A stretch of 64,000 nucleotides of DNA from Psychroserpens sp. NJDZ02 (GCF_004843725.1 NZ_CP039451.1:1300501-1364500); one strand, 5' to 3'. Shown: positions 1 to 9,241, numbered from the stretch's first letter. Program-made: numbers and translations. Notes: generated from the letters alone by a model not told the origin.

Positions 1-1
1 A

Positions 2-595
2 CCAATTGTAGGTTCTGGAAATAATGCCAACGTATTACATTATATAGAGAATAACCAAGACTGTAAGGCTGGTGATTTAATTTTAATTGACGCTGGAGCG
101 GAATATGCTAATTACGCCAGCGACATGACCCGTACTATTCCTGTGTCCGGTAAATTTAACGACCGACAAAAAGCCGTTTACAATGCGGTTTTAAGAGTGA
201 AAAATGAAGCGACCAAACTACTAGTCCCTGGAACCATTTGGGCAGACTACCATATTGAAGTTGGTAAATTAATGACTAGCGAATTACTAGGTCTTGGTTT
301 ACTAGACAAAGCAGACGTTGCTAACGAAAATCCAGATTGGCCAGCTTATAAAAAATATTTTATGCACGGTACCTCTCACCATATGGGATTAGATACGCAC
401 GATTACGGTATTTTAACCGAGCCAATGCAAGCCAATAACGTGTTTACAGTAGAACCAGGGATTTATATTCCTGCAGAAGGCTTTGGTATTAGACTAGAAG
501 ACGATGTGGTAATCCAAAAATCTGGAGCACCATTTAATTTAATGCGCAATATCCCTATTGAAGTAGAAGAGATTGAGAGCTTAATGAATAAGTAA
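2..595 (+). CDS. pepP: Xaa-Pro aminopeptidase (M24B), 3' part
   Basis: The reading frame is open from the left window edge to a TAA at 593-595, so the 5' part of the gene lies outside. The visible 197 residues are the catalytic pita-bread domain of an M24B aminopeptidase, which removes N-terminal residues preceding proline in the cytoplasm. All five metal-ligand motifs expected for the family are visible in order: the Asp of LIDAGAEY, the Asp of ASDMTRT, the His of HGTSHHMGLDTHD, the Glu of EPGIYIP and the Glu of IRLEDDVV. An internal ATG at 125 lies inside the metal site and is not a start. A strong hairpin terminator follows after about 20 bases. The family call is secure; pepP is the usual name for this group. 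Confidence 0.93.
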   Translation, partial: PIVGSGNNANVLHYIENNQDCKAGDLILIDAGAEYANYASDMTRTIPVSGKFNDRQKAVYNAVLRVKNEATKLLVPGTIWADYHIEVGKLMTSELLGLGLLDKADVANENPDWPAYKKYFMHGTSHHMGLDTHDYGILTEPMQANNVFTVEPGIYIPAEGFGIRLEDDVVIQKSGAPFNLMRNIPIEVEEIESLMNK

Positions 596-616
596 TACTA
601 TCTATTATACAAACAG

Positions 617-645
617 AAAAGCGAGCGTAATAGCTCGCTTTTTTT
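617..645 (+). terminator. Rho-independent terminator after the aminopeptidase
   Basis: A perfect 6 bp GCGAGC/GCTCGC stem (621-626 with 633-638) and a 6-base loop are flanked by four A before and seven T after. Because of the A and T runs it could also work on the other strand. Confidence 0.88.
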
Positions 646-774
646 GTTCTAATTTAAATCATAAGCTTAAAATAAACGACACCTCAGGCAACCATTACTA
701 AACAATTAGCGTCTATTATAAAACAGAGCGTAACGACTGTTTACGCACTACAAATTTAAAAAGACACGCTAATC

Positions 775-1977
775 ATGACATTAAACAAACTATTCCATTC
801 GATTTTAATACTAGTATTACTAACAGGTTGTGCAGGATCCAACATAGACAAAGTTTTAAAACAAGGCCATGTGCTTCAAGAAAATTACAAAACAACTATT
901 CCGTTTACCTACGTTAATGGTTGGATTGTTTTAGAAGTACAAATGGACGGTACTCCTTATCATTTTATTTTAGACACAGGCTCATCAAATATAATAACCA
1001 AAGAACTTGCTAAAAAACTAGCTGTCAAAGTACTTGGTGCCGAAGAAATAAAGGATGTAAACGACACAGCAAACGCCACCGAATATACAAGAATTGCAAA
1101 TATAAAGATAGGCGCTGTCGATTTTCAAAACACCATTGCAGGCATCGTTGACCTTAATAAAATAACAGAAATAAGTTGCACCAAAATTGATGGTCTAATC
1201 GGTTCCAATTTAATGAGAAAAGCCGTTTGGGATTTTGATTTTGAAAAACAACTAATAACCATAGTTACTGACGAAAGCCAATTAGAGCTCCCTGAAGACA
1301 CTATAGATTCTAAATTATATATCGGTACCGCAGGAATTCCCTCTATTACTTTAAAAATAAACGGACAAAAGGTACTGAATAACACGGTCGATTTCGGAAA
1401 TTCAGGCAATAACCTATTGCGAGGCGACTATTTTCAAAAACAAAAAGACGCCAACCTAATAACAAAGCATATAAAAGGAACTACAAAAGCATTTGGTGGC
1501 TTTGGTCGTACCGAGAGTAAACCATTTTATCAAGTAAATATTGATGAATTAAAAATTGGTAATCACATTGTTAATAATATACACGCCAATGTAAAAAGTG
1601 GCTCTGGTAATAATTTAGGCTTAGCCTTCTTCAAAAACTATAGAGTGATCTTAAACTGGAACAAGAAAAGAATACGGATGATAGAAATTACCAAAGCAGG
1701 GCATGATACTTATAAAACCTATGGCTTTTCTACACTTTATGACAATCAAGCTATTTACGTTAACACAATTATAGAAACATCCAGTGCTTCTCAATTTTTA
1801 AAGCAAGACGATCAAATACTCAGTATCAATACTTCAAATTATACTAATATTACAGAAGCAGACTATTGCGCTTTCTATCGTGACGGTTTAACTACTGACG
1901 AAGACACCTTATCTATTACCGTTTTAAGAGCTAAAAAAGAATTAACGTTTGAATTAGTAAAAACGACATTGCTTTAA
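775..1977 (+). CDS. Aspartyl protease-like lipoprotein with C-terminal PDZ-like domain
   Basis: This 400-residue protein starts with a lipoprotein signal peptide (LLTGC, lipidated Cys near residue 19), so it should be membrane-anchored outside the cytoplasm. Residues about 40-300 resemble the retropepsin-like aspartyl protease fold: FILDTGSSN carries the catalytic Asp (about residue 67), and a second half-site reads VDFGNSGNN (Asp about 206). Residues about 312-400 look like a PDZ domain (DDQILSIN). This double-protease plus PDZ layout is common in Bacteroidota and its substrates are unknown. The second motif departs from DTG, so activity is uncertain. The gene stands alone between two intergenic gaps; no operon partner is evident. 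Confidence 0.8.
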   Translation: MTLNKLFHSILILVLLTGCAGSNIDKVLKQGHVLQENYKTTIPFTYVNGWIVLEVQMDGTPYHFILDTGSSNIITKELAKKLAVKVLGAEEIKDVNDTANATEYTRIANIKIGAVDFQNTIAGIVDLNKITEISCTKIDGLIGSNLMRKAVWDFDFEKQLITIVTDESQLELPEDTIDSKLYIGTAGIPSITLKINGQKVLNNTVDFGNSGNNLLRGDYFQKQKDANLITKHIKGTTKAFGGFGRTESKPFYQVNIDELKIGNHIVNNIHANVKSGSGNNLGLAFFKNYRVILNWNKKRIRMIEITKAGHDTYKTYGFSTLYDNQAIYVNTIIETSSASQFLKQDDQILSINTSNYTNITEADYCAFYRDGLTTDEDTLSITVLRAKKELTFELVKTTLL

Positions 1978-2107
1978 AAAAAAGTAATCGCCAAAACTAA
2001 TCTACACCTCAACACTGTAATAAACCGTAATAAATAAACATAAAAAAATGCATATATTAGCGTAACACTTCAGTTTAAATTTAAGGACGACACTAAAAAT
2101 TAGACCC

Positions 2108-2332
2108 ATGGAAAAATCAACTATAGTAATCATAGCCATTCTTATTTTCTTTGTATTTACATATCTTTTCTGGACACTAACTAGTGCCTACGCCAAAAAA
2201 GAATATGGCAAAAAACTATGGAAACATGGTGCCACAAGATTAGCGTATTGGGAAGCTGCTGTATTATACAGTGCGGGATTAACCTGTATTACGCTGTTTG
2301 TTTTAAACTGGGCCTCTGTTTTAACATTCTAA
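2108..2332 (+). CDS. Small two-helix membrane protein
   Basis: I do not recognise the family. The 74-residue product has two strongly hydrophobic segments, about residues 5-28 and 50-72, separated by a basic stretch rich in Lys and Tyr, so it is probably an inner-membrane hairpin. It stands alone, with about 130 bases on its left and 105 on its right. The composition and the clean ATG after a GGACGA-containing leader suggest a real gene. Confidence 0.6.
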   Translation: MEKSTIVIIAILIFFVFTYLFWTLTSAYAKKEYGKKLWKHGATRLAYWEAAVLYSAGLTCITLFVLNWASVLTF

Positions 2333-2437
2333 ACAATAACAATTAGATTATACCCTTCTAATTGCATCAAAAAATAACATTTTTTAATCCTATTTTTACA
2401 AATATTACTTTCAAACCAAAATTAAACCAAAATTATT

Positions 2438-3187
2438 ATGTTTACACCCTCAAAAATACAACACTACTTTCTGTATTGTTTTATAGTCATTACTTCGGTA
2501 GCTTGCTCCAAAGATTCCGATGATAGCCCAATACCTCCTAACGAACCAGCTAGTAACACAAACTGCCCGGATGTGGCTAATTATATATTTAACGAACAAA
2601 ATGCTTTAATTCTAGTCGAGTGTGAAAATACTGTTTTTGCGTCTACTTGGGCGTTAATTAATGACACCTCTAACGCAACAGGAACAGGTTACCTAATTAA
2701 CGAAGCACAAAACAACACACCTGGTAGTAATTTATCGACTTATAAATTACAAATTAACACCGTAGGAACTTACCAATTTATCTGGCGTTCTGCTGTAAAA
2801 GAAGGCACCAACTCGACAGAAGCTAATGACACTTGGTTACGATTTGCTGATGCCAGCGACTTTTATGGACTACAATCAAGCACAGACCATATTGTTTACC
2901 CTAAAGGTGTTGGCAAAACACCAAATCCAAATGGTTCATCCATTGATGGTTGGTTTAAAGTCTACAGAAGTGGTACTGATTTAGATTTTAAATGGCAAGC
3001 TAAGACTTCAGATAGCGATTCTCACGATATTTATGTTCAATTTGATACGCCAGGCACTTACACCATGGAGCTATCTGGACGCTCAAAAGGGCATGCTATT
3101 GACAAATTTTTATTGTTTCAACCTACAGTATATACTCAAAACGAAGCCACTGCACTTGATACGTTTAGCGACATTACATGTCAGTAA
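2438..3187 (+). CDS. Secreted lipoprotein with a carbohydrate-binding-like beta-sandwich
   Basis: This 249-residue protein has a lipoprotein signal (SVACSKDSDD, Cys about residue 23) followed by an acidic, Ser-rich linker that often marks surface export in Bacteroidota. From residue about 45 it has the feel of a CBM6-like or GH115 C-terminal-like beta-sandwich: an early VECEN segment, a GTYQFIWRS strand, a GWFKVYRSG segment, DIYVQFDTPGTYTMELSGRSKGHAIDK and a terminal hydrophobic strand. Such domains bind polysaccharide. No enzyme domain is attached, so the protein may be a binding module. The fold is inferred by eye. A strong bidirectional terminator follows. Confidence 0.6.
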   Translation: MFTPSKIQHYFLYCFIVITSVACSKDSDDSPIPPNEPASNTNCPDVANYIFNEQNALILVECENTVFASTWALINDTSNATGTGYLINEAQNNTPGSNLSTYKLQINTVGTYQFIWRSAVKEGTNSTEANDTWLRFADASDFYGLQSSTDHIVYPKGVGKTPNPNGSSIDGWFKVYRSGTDLDFKWQAKTSDSDSHDIYVQFDTPGTYTMELSGRSKGHAIDKFLLFQPTVYTQNEATALDTFSDITCQ

Positions 3188-3233
3188 TTAACTAAAAACT
3201 ACAATTACTGTATCACAACGATCTATTTTAAAC

Positions 3234-3264
3234 AAAAAAAGCGAGCTAAACAGCTCGCTTTTTT
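3234..3264. terminator. Bidirectional terminator between convergent genes
   Basis: A GCGAGC/GCTCGC stem (3241-3246 with 3253-3258) has seven A on the left and six T on the right. It separates the plus-strand lipoprotein from the minus-strand CoA-transferase and can serve both. Its stem is the same as in the terminator at 617-645. Confidence 0.88.
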
Positions 3265-3279
3265 CGCTCTAAACACTAA

Positions 3280-4788
3280 CTAAACATCACAATTAGCATA
3301 CTTATTAATATGCATTGTCCCTTTTGTTTTTAGTTGGGTGTGCCAACTAAAAGCCTCTTTAAGAATATGTGGTGTTTGACCACCTAAACGATAAGCCTCC
3401 TCAAAATAACTTGATAATTGTGCTCTGTAATCGGGATGCACACAATTATTAATAATCAGCCTAGCACGCTCGATAGGCGCTAACCCCCTAACATCCGCTA
3501 AACCTTGCTCGGTTACTAAAACATCCACATCATGTTCCGTATGATCGGTATGAGACACCATAGGTACAATATGTGAAATACTACCGCCTTTAGACATGGA
3601 AGGACATGCAAAAATGCTCAAATACCCATTTCTAGCAAAATCACCAGAACCACCAATCCCATTCATCATTTTTGTTCCTGTAATATGTGTCGAATTAACG
3701 TTACCATAAATATCAAATTCGATTGCCGTATTAATTCCAATAATCCCTAAACGACTAATAACCTCTGCTGCATTACTAATGTTTTGTGGACGTAACACCA
3801 ATTTACTTTTATACGTTTCAAAATCCTTAAATATTTTATCAGAACACGCTTGAGTAACAGTAATTGACGACGCCGAAGCAAACAACAATTTCCCCGAATC
3901 AAAAAGATCAAACGTACTATCCTGAAGCACTTCAGAGTACATCGTCAAATCTTTAAATCGGCTAGTCGCAAAACCAGCCAAAATAGCATTTGCTGTTTTA
4001 CCAATACCAGCTTGTAAGGGTAATAAAGATTCTGTTAAACGTCCCTCATCGACTTCTTTGCCTAAAAATTCAAGAATATGATTAGATATGGCAGTCGTTT
4101 TTTCATCAGGATCAGAAATAACCGCAGGCGCATCTGGTTTATGTGTATAAACAATAGCGACAACCTTATTAGGATCTATTGTTATAAATGGAGCACCAAT
4201 TCTAGTATCCGATTTAAGCACAGGAATAATATCGCGGTTAGGTTGTTTTTTTAATATTTTAATATCGTGTAATCCTAAAAAACTTTCCGGAAAACTGGTA
4301 TTAATTTCAATAATAATCTTGTCTGCTTTATCTGTAAATATAGGCGAATTCCCTACAGAGGTTGTTGGCACAATATACCCCTCTTTAGTAATAGACACTG
4401 CCTCAATAATAGCCACATCAATTTTAAACGTATCTATATTTTGAAGCATATCCGCCGTCTGCCCCAAATGCTGATCCACATATAACACATCATGGTTATT
4501 AATATGTTTTCTTAAAGTAGCATCCGCCTGAAAAGGCATCCGTTTATGTAAAGCTCCATTTTTTGCTAGATTAGCATCCGTATCATACCCTAAAGATGCG
4601 CCACTTAACACGGTCACTTTTAAATCTTCATAAAGTGCACGCTCTGCCACCATAGGTAATACAGCCTTACTGTCTCCGGCTTTAGTAAACCCACTAACGC
4701 CTAAAATGTCATTGTTTTTAATTAGTAATGCAGCGTTATCAGCGCTTTGTATCTTTTCTATATAAGGGGCATAACCTACTCTTTCCAT
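3280..4788 (-). CDS. Acetyl-CoA hydrolase/CoA-transferase family enzyme
   Basis: This 502-residue protein belongs to the acetyl-CoA hydrolase/transferase family, whose members move CoA between acids such as succinate, acetate or propionate, or hydrolyse acyl-CoA. Visible hallmarks are LSGASLG near residue 61-67, the YSEVLQD motif with the expected catalytic Glu about residue 286, the GIGKTANAI segment near 261-269 and the Gly loop NGIGGSGDFARNG in the C-terminal half. Length fits the family. It is transcribed divergently from an AraC-type regulator with about 178 bases between the start codons, so that regulator is the natural candidate to control it. Which acid pair it uses cannot be read from sequence. 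Confidence 0.88.
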   Translation of the reverse strand: MERVGYAPYIEKIQSADNAALLIKNNDILGVSGFTKAGDSKAVLPMVAERALYEDLKVTVLSGASLGYDTDANLAKNGALHKRMPFQADATLRKHINNHDVLYVDQHLGQTADMLQNIDTFKIDVAIIEAVSITKEGYIVPTTSVGNSPIFTDKADKIIIEINTSFPESFLGLHDIKILKKQPNRDIIPVLKSDTRIGAPFITIDPNKVVAIVYTHKPDAPAVISDPDEKTTAISNHILEFLGKEVDEGRLTESLLPLQAGIGKTANAILAGFATSRFKDLTMYSEVLQDSTFDLFDSGKLLFASASSITVTQACSDKIFKDFETYKSKLVLRPQNISNAAEVISRLGIIGINTAIEFDIYGNVNSTHITGTKMMNGIGGSGDFARNGYLSIFACPSMSKGGSISHIVPMVSHTDHTEHDVDVLVTEQGLADVRGLAPIERARLIINNCVHPDYRAQLSSYFEEAYRLGGQTPHILKEAFSWHTQLKTKGTMHINKYANCDV

Positions 4789-4966
4789 AATATGACTATT
4801 TTATAATTTTAGGGTTAAAAAATTTAGCATTTAATTAAAAACAGCCTTCAAATTGCCTTTTTAATAAAATACCTTGGCAATTTATGCAAGATATTTAATG
4901 TCTTTTTATTAAAAAAAGACAATGTTTTATTAATTTAGTGCATTTAAGAACATCACCACTTTAATT

Positions 4967-5773
4967 ATGAATTCTAAGTATTATTTAACCGAGGTTGACA
5001 AAATCCCTAAAAGCATCTTTTGCTACCATAATGCTATGGGATCTTCCTTTATAGAACCTCATAGCCATGACAAAGGTCAATTTTTATATACGGAAGGTGG
5101 CGTCGTCCATGTCAAGACCAATACCAGGATGTACTATTTACCCGCTAGACATTACATGTGGATTCCAGCAGGTGTGCGACATGCCATTTACCCAAGCTCT
5201 CCCAAAGTAATCATGCGTAACCTGTATTTTCCGATAAAAGCTAAGGCTACCGAGTTTTATAAAACCGAAGGCATCTACCATATTAATAAACTAGTCATGG
5301 AACTGTTATTATTTACCAAAAACTGGAATGGCGATATAACTAAATCCCAAAAAACAAAATACCCTATTGTACATGCCTTTAAAACACTTTTGGAACAAAG
5401 CGTATCACAATCCCTAGCCTTAGAGTTACCACACCCAACAGACAGCAGACTAATAAGCATAACCAATTACCTGTCCGACACTATTGATCAAGAGCATTTG
5501 CTACCAAAACTGGCGTCCAATTTTAGTATGACAGACAAATCGTTATATCGCCTATTTAAAAAAGATTTAGGCCTTTCCTTTATTAAATACTACACGCAAT
5601 TAAGAATCTTTAAGTCTTTAGAGTATTTAGCAAATTCTGATTATAACATTTCTCAGATTGCCAATATGGTTGGCTATAGCAGTCTACCAACATTTAGCAA
5701 CACGTTTAGTAAGGTTATGGGCAAGCGCCCATCCGAATACAGAAAGTCTAACGAGATTTATCTAGAACACTAA
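4967..5773 (+). CDS. AraC-family transcriptional regulator with cupin sensor
   Basis: This 268-residue protein has an N-terminal cupin-like sensor (about residues 25-110, with SHDKGQFLYTEGG and YMWIPAGVRHAIYPS) and a C-terminal AraC DNA-binding domain. The first helix-turn-helix lies around residues 175-210 (LASNFSMTDKSLYRLFKKD), the second around 220-258 (ISQIANMVGYSS followed by FSKVMGKRPSEYR). It is divergent from the CoA-transferase gene and probably binds the shared 4789-4966 region. The ligand is unknown; given the neighbour it may be an acyl-CoA metabolite or organic acid, which is inference. Confidence 0.88.
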   Translation: MNSKYYLTEVDKIPKSIFCYHNAMGSSFIEPHSHDKGQFLYTEGGVVHVKTNTRMYYLPARHYMWIPAGVRHAIYPSSPKVIMRNLYFPIKAKATEFYKTEGIYHINKLVMELLLFTKNWNGDITKSQKTKYPIVHAFKTLLEQSVSQSLALELPHPTDSRLISITNYLSDTIDQEHLLPKLASNFSMTDKSLYRLFKKDLGLSFIKYYTQLRIFKSLEYLANSDYNISQIANMVGYSSLPTFSNTFSKVMGKRPSEYRKSNEIYLEH

Positions 5774-5864
5774 CTAATTATCAATAACACGATACCTACT
5801 ATTATATAAAATTAGTAGTTTTACCGCCAATAATAAACCAACTACAATAATCAAAAACCAAACG

Positions 5865-6779
5865 ATGCTTTTAAAAAAATTACAAAACGCAGTAGTAGGC
5901 GCCCTTTTTATACTGACGTGTTCTTGCCAACAAAGTACCAATAACCAACAGGCCAATGACACCGCTTACAAAAAACAATTAGCCGCTAAAGATTCGTTAA
6001 TCACTATTTTAACAGCTAAAGACTCCGTTATAAATACCCTATCAAAACAATTGTTAGACCAGACAAAAAAGACGGATAGTATTAAAAATTTCAACCTAAA
6101 CAACTATATAAATGTAGACTACGTGTCTTTTTTATTTAAAGAAACCCCTTTTTTACTAGACAAAAGCGACCTTGTTAAAACCATTATAACAGCACTAGAA
6201 CTAAACCAAAACAATGTATTGTCTCAAGCGTATGAAACAGGCTTCCCATACACCGCTAAGGACACCTCTAAATACGACATCGATTTTAGCGATAAACTAG
6301 ATTTGATAAACTACATATGGAACATCGTAGACCGCAGTCCAGAAAGTATAAACACACTATTAACCGACACAGACAAACGTAGCCTGTATGCGCTATTTAA
6401 ATCAAACACACTATATAAAGATTCGGGAATAGAAGCCCTAGTAAAAGGGTTAATAACTGCTCATGACGAAATTGAAAATATAGAAGAATCTAAACACTAC
6501 TTTAATAATTTAAAACCACAGCTCTACGATAGTAGCGACAACAGTTATTATGAAGCACGACGCATAGTAGATGAGGATCTGACAACCTCGCATATCAAAG
6601 AAGTCCTCTCCGATAAAAATTATAATATTTACTCAGGAAGTAATTCTCATCTCGAACACAGAATTTTTTTCGTGTATTCGTTTTGGGCTAGAAGACAAAC
6701 CGAAGGTAACCAAGACATCGTATATCAATTATTAAAGGAACTTGACCATAACGTCTCCCCTAACCTAGAGGAATACTAA
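5865..6779 (+). CDS. Lipoprotein with short coiled coil, unknown function
   Basis: I do not recognise this 304-residue protein. It begins with a lipoprotein signal (FILTCSCQQ, Cys 19 or 21). A heptad-like stretch follows (about residues 35-72, with repeated AAKDSLITILTAKDSVINTL-like units), suggesting a short coiled coil. The rest is mainly alpha-helical and polar. It is monocistronic, ending 20 bases before a hairpin terminator at 6799-6832. A role at the cell envelope is all that can be inferred. Confidence 0.65.
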   Translation: MLLKKLQNAVVGALFILTCSCQQSTNNQQANDTAYKKQLAAKDSLITILTAKDSVINTLSKQLLDQTKKTDSIKNFNLNNYINVDYVSFLFKETPFLLDKSDLVKTIITALELNQNNVLSQAYETGFPYTAKDTSKYDIDFSDKLDLINYIWNIVDRSPESINTLLTDTDKRSLYALFKSNTLYKDSGIEALVKGLITAHDEIENIEESKHYFNNLKPQLYDSSDNSYYEARRIVDEDLTTSHIKEVLSDKNYNIYSGSNSHLEHRIFFVYSFWARRQTEGNQDIVYQLLKELDHNVSPNLEEY

Positions 6780-6798
6780 CACGACCTACCATAGATTA

Positions 6799-6832
6799 TA
6801 AAAAAACACAAGCCGCCGTTTGTGTTTTTTTA
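6799..6832 (+). terminator. Hairpin terminator
   Basis: An A-rich ACACAA / TTGTGT stem around a GCCGCCGT-like loop is followed by a run of T. The same ACACAA-type stem recurs in the terminators at 31804-31839 and 33811-33843. Confidence 0.75.
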
Positions 6833-6851
6833 TGCCTTTTATTTACCACAA

Positions 6852-7014
6852 TGCGGAATCCCGTAATACCTCTTAAATTAAAAGTCTTAACTTGAAGCCG
6901 CTAGTCATCGTCTAAAAAAATACGTAGTTCTACGTATTGTGAGATTGTATTGCTAGTTGTAGCTTAGCTTCTCAAAACTGAAGCTAGAAACAAAAGTGCG
7001 GCTATCCCGTAATA
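6852..7014. repeat. Imperfect direct repeat around a palindrome (left edge of accessory region)
   Basis: The stretch 6833-7074 has no gene. It contains two related words, TGCGGAATCCCGTAATA at 6852-6868 and TGCGGCTATCCCGTAATA at 6997-7014, that bracket a perfect palindrome at 6921-6936. The combination looks regulatory or like a decayed mobile-element end. It sits just before the first gene of the cassette-like region. Confidence 0.4.
6921..6936. promoter_or_regulatory. Perfect palindrome TACGTAG-TT-CTACGTA, operator-like
   Basis: The two 7-base arms are perfectly complementary with a 2-base centre, the classic shape of a dimeric repressor or activator site. A near copy with one mismatched pair lies at 33704-33719. 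The binding protein is unknown. Confidence 0.45.
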
Positions 7015-7074
7015 TTTAGGGGATATGGAGTAGTTTAGTTGCTGTATAACGAGTTGTAGGGCATTTGAAAAACT

Positions 7075-7539
7075 ATGAACAAAGACATTAAGAAACATAT
7101 TAGAATTCTTGCAGAGAAGTTTAATCATTTAATCGAATATGATAAAGACATTCTTGTTCTTAAAAATCAAATGAATGATATTAGGATATGGCAGGAAGAC
7201 AAATATGACATAAATGTTTCATTTAACTTGTTAGATAAACACAGACATCTGAAAGTGAAAATTGACAGGACTTATGATGTCTTAATTGAACTGTTACGAA
7301 GACAAAAAAACCAAGATGTTGAATTGAACTCTGAAATGATTTTGACTATCAAAGATTGGATTAATGAAGAGGGAGATTTTGCACGACAGCAACTTGAAAA
7401 TCTGAAAAAAGATTTGAAAACTGAAAATATTAAATATCGTGAATTAGGTGGAAACCGATACGAAGTGGAGTTTTATGATGGGATCTTAATTCTGACTGAT
7501 GATTTGTGTTTTGCTTCATCTAATGTTATTAAATTATAA
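7075..7539 (+). CDS. Hypothetical cytoplasmic protein, first cassette-like gene
   Basis: I do not recognise this 154-residue protein. It has no signal peptide or membrane segment. It is strongly helical and charged for the first 130 residues, then ends with alternating hydrophobic strands (RYEVEFYDGILILTDDLCFAS). It opens the series of plus-strand genes separated by recurring spacers and is followed within about 12 bases by the first attC-like palindrome. The leader carries ATAACGAGTTG about 25 bases upstream, loosely like the CGTT core seen before other cassette genes. Confidence 0.6.
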   Translation: MNKDIKKHIRILAEKFNHLIEYDKDILVLKNQMNDIRIWQEDKYDINVSFNLLDKHRHLKVKIDRTYDVLIELLRRQKNQDVELNSEMILTIKDWINEEGDFARQQLENLKKDLKTENIKYRELGGNRYEVEFYDGILILTDDLCFASSNVIKL

Positions 7540-7550
7540 AAACTACTGGC

Positions 7551-7680
7551 CACACCGTATAAAAATAATTGCAGTTTAGTGCTAAAAAAAAGGTAGTTGC
7601 CTATTTGCTACGTCTGATTTTCCTTCGGAAAATCCTCGCATACAAACCCGAAACTATTCTTATACATAAACGTTGTGCGT
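7551..7680 (+). repeat. attC-like imperfect palindrome, copy A1
   Basis: This is a roughly 130 bp spacer shared with 9111-9241 and 15841-15970. Its centre is a perfect hairpin, GATTTTCC-TTC-GGAAAATC (7616-7634). Further out, TTTGCTACG-like sequence on the left pairs imperfectly with CGCATACAAAC on the right, and the outermost arms pair CGTATAAAAATA with the complement of TATTCTTATACATAAACG. It ends in ACGTTGTGC. Extra unpaired bases sit on the left arm (TTTAGTGCT). The overall form resembles an integron attC site, but the ends do not match the strict RYYYAAC/GTTRRRY consensus. Confidence 0.7.
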
Positions 7681-7715
7681 CATTTAAGAAACACCTAAAC
7701 ATTAAAAAAAACATT

Positions 7716-8657
7716 ATGGCATTAGACTTTTCAGAAATATTAGTTGTTGGAGTTTCTTCTAGAGCACTTTTCAACTTAGAAAAAGAAAATAAAATCTTTG
7801 AAAAGGAAAATATTGAAGGTTTCAGAAAATATCAATTGGAACACGAAAATGAATTATTAACAGAAGGAACTGCTTTTCCTTTAATCAAAAGTCTATTAAA
7901 ACTAAATGATATTGCTTCTAAACAAATTGTAGAAGTTGTTGTTATGTCAAGAAACAGTCCGGAAACTGGTGTTCGAGTTCTAAAGTCCATCAAACACTTT
8001 AAACTACCGATTACAAGATGGGCTTTTTCAAGAGGCGAACCACTCGAGCCTTTTATAGATGCATTTGATATTGATTTATTTTTATCAAAAGACGAAAAAG
8101 AAGTACAAAAAATAAGCGACACGTCCAACTGCGCCACTGCTTTAATTTATGAACCACCAACAGACTACATTCCCGAAATTGATAGAGTAAAATTCGCATT
8201 TGATGCAGACGCTGTTGTTTTTTCCGAAGAGTCAGAACAGATTTATAAAGAGCAAGGAATCGAGGCATTTCATAAACACGAATTAGAAAATGAAGATGTA
8301 CCATTAAATGATGGACCTTTCGCTGAATTATTAAGGAAACTATCTAAAATTCAAGAATTTTTACCAACTACTATAGAGTTAACACCTTTAAGATTAGCGA
8401 TTGTTACAGCAAGAAACGCACCTAGTCATATGCGAGTTGTCAAAACTCTACGTCATTGGGGAGTTTACGTTGACGAAGCTTATTTTATGGGAGGTTTATC
8501 AAAAGATAAAGTTTTAAAAGCATTTGGAGCACATATTTTCTTTGATGACCAAGAAACTCATCTAGATGATTCAAGTAAAGTCGTTCCATCAGGAAAAGTA
8601 TTATATAAGACCAATTCACCGCTTAAAAAGTACGAAAAAAAGAAAAAGGAAAAATAG
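7716..8657 (+). CDS. Cytosolic 5'-nucleotidase, cN-I type
   Basis: The 313-residue product resembles the cN-I group of cytosolic 5'-nucleotidases (Pfam 5_nucleotid), which dephosphorylate nucleoside monophosphates such as AMP. Family-typical features are visible: VGVSSRALFNLEKENKIFE near the N-terminus, VVVMSRNSPETGVRV, FLSKDE, then FAFDADAVVFSEESE, LAIVTARNAPSHMRVVKTLR and a final AHIFFDDQE. The chosen ATG at 7716 follows the ACGTT core of the spacer by about 40 bases; a longer open frame to 7569 is inside the palindrome repeat and is not coding. Two genes (this and the next, 18 bases apart) make up the cassette. A single-copy nucleotidase in a cassette could serve nucleotide salvage or defence by nucleotide depletion; the latter is speculation. 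Confidence 0.85.
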   Translation: MALDFSEILVVGVSSRALFNLEKENKIFEKENIEGFRKYQLEHENELLTEGTAFPLIKSLLKLNDIASKQIVEVVVMSRNSPETGVRVLKSIKHFKLPITRWAFSRGEPLEPFIDAFDIDLFLSKDEKEVQKISDTSNCATALIYEPPTDYIPEIDRVKFAFDADAVVFSEESEQIYKEQGIEAFHKHELENEDVPLNDGPFAELLRKLSKIQEFLPTTIELTPLRLAIVTARNAPSHMRVVKTLRHWGVYVDEAYFMGGLSKDKVLKAFGAHIFFDDQETHLDDSSKVVPSGKVLYKTNSPLKKYEKKKKEK

Positions 8658-8675
8658 TAAGAAAACAATATTTCA

Positions 8676-9098
8676 ATGATTTGGAAAAAACTAATAAACT
8701 ATTGGTGTGATGAAAAAGGAAGATACGGTCTGACCATTCCTTTTTTAGTTGGAGCTGAAAGAATAAAGAGAGAAATGACGATTGAATCTCTATTAAGAGA
8801 AATTAAAGAATCAGATTCAGCTTTTTTAATTAGTGGTTGTGGTGATATAAATGAATATGTAATAGGAACTTACAAAACTGAATACCCTTTCATTAATTCA
8901 TTAAACAAAATTGATTCTTTAATTCTAAATGATAATGAATTAGAAAAAGTCAAAACGATTGAAGAACTCATTGAAAAAATGGAAATAGAATATCAAGATT
9001 TAATAGAAAATGAATTTTATTCTAAAGATTATAATTCTTTTGAATGGATTAATTTCAATGACAATGATTTAGAACTAATAAATAATTTTATAGAATAA
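8676..9098 (+). CDS. Hypothetical acidic protein downstream of 5'-nucleotidase
   Basis: I do not recognise this 140-residue protein. It is acidic, soluble and largely helical, with Glu/Asn-rich segments toward the C-terminus and no signal peptide. It begins 18 bases after the nucleotidase stop codon, so the two genes are probably co-transcribed, and it is followed immediately by the second attC-like palindrome. Codon use is more A/T-rich than in the nucleotidase. It may be a partner of the nucleotidase, but nothing in the sequence proves it. Confidence 0.6.
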   Translation: MIWKKLINYWCDEKGRYGLTIPFLVGAERIKREMTIESLLREIKESDSAFLISGCGDINEYVIGTYKTEYPFINSLNKIDSLILNDNELEKVKTIEELIEKMEIEYQDLIENEFYSKDYNSFEWINFNDNDLELINNFIE

Positions 9099-9110
9099 AA
9101 AAACGCACAC

Positions 9111-9241
9111 ACACCAACGTATAAAAATAATTGTGGTTTAGTGCTTAATAAAAAGGTCGTTGCGTGTTTGTAACGTCTGATTTTCCTTCGGAAAATCCTC
9201 GCATACAAACCCGCAGCTATTCTTATACATAAACGTTGCGC
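9111..9241 (+). repeat. attC-like imperfect palindrome, copy A2
   Basis: This is the best-preserved copy. The core hairpin GATTTTCC-TTC-GGAAAATC lies at 9179-9197. GCGTGTTTGTAACG on the left pairs imperfectly with CGCATACAAACCCGC on the right, and the outer arms begin CCAACG and end AACGTTGCG. The left arm carries a long unpaired insert around TTAGTGCTTAATAAAAAGG. It separates the nucleotidase cassette from the KAP ATPase. Confidence 0.72.

Noticed and set aside
7569..7715. N-terminal extension of the 5'-nucleotidase
   Set aside because: This part lies inside the attC-like palindrome repeat and does not resemble the family; ATG 7716 gives the usual length and N-terminus.
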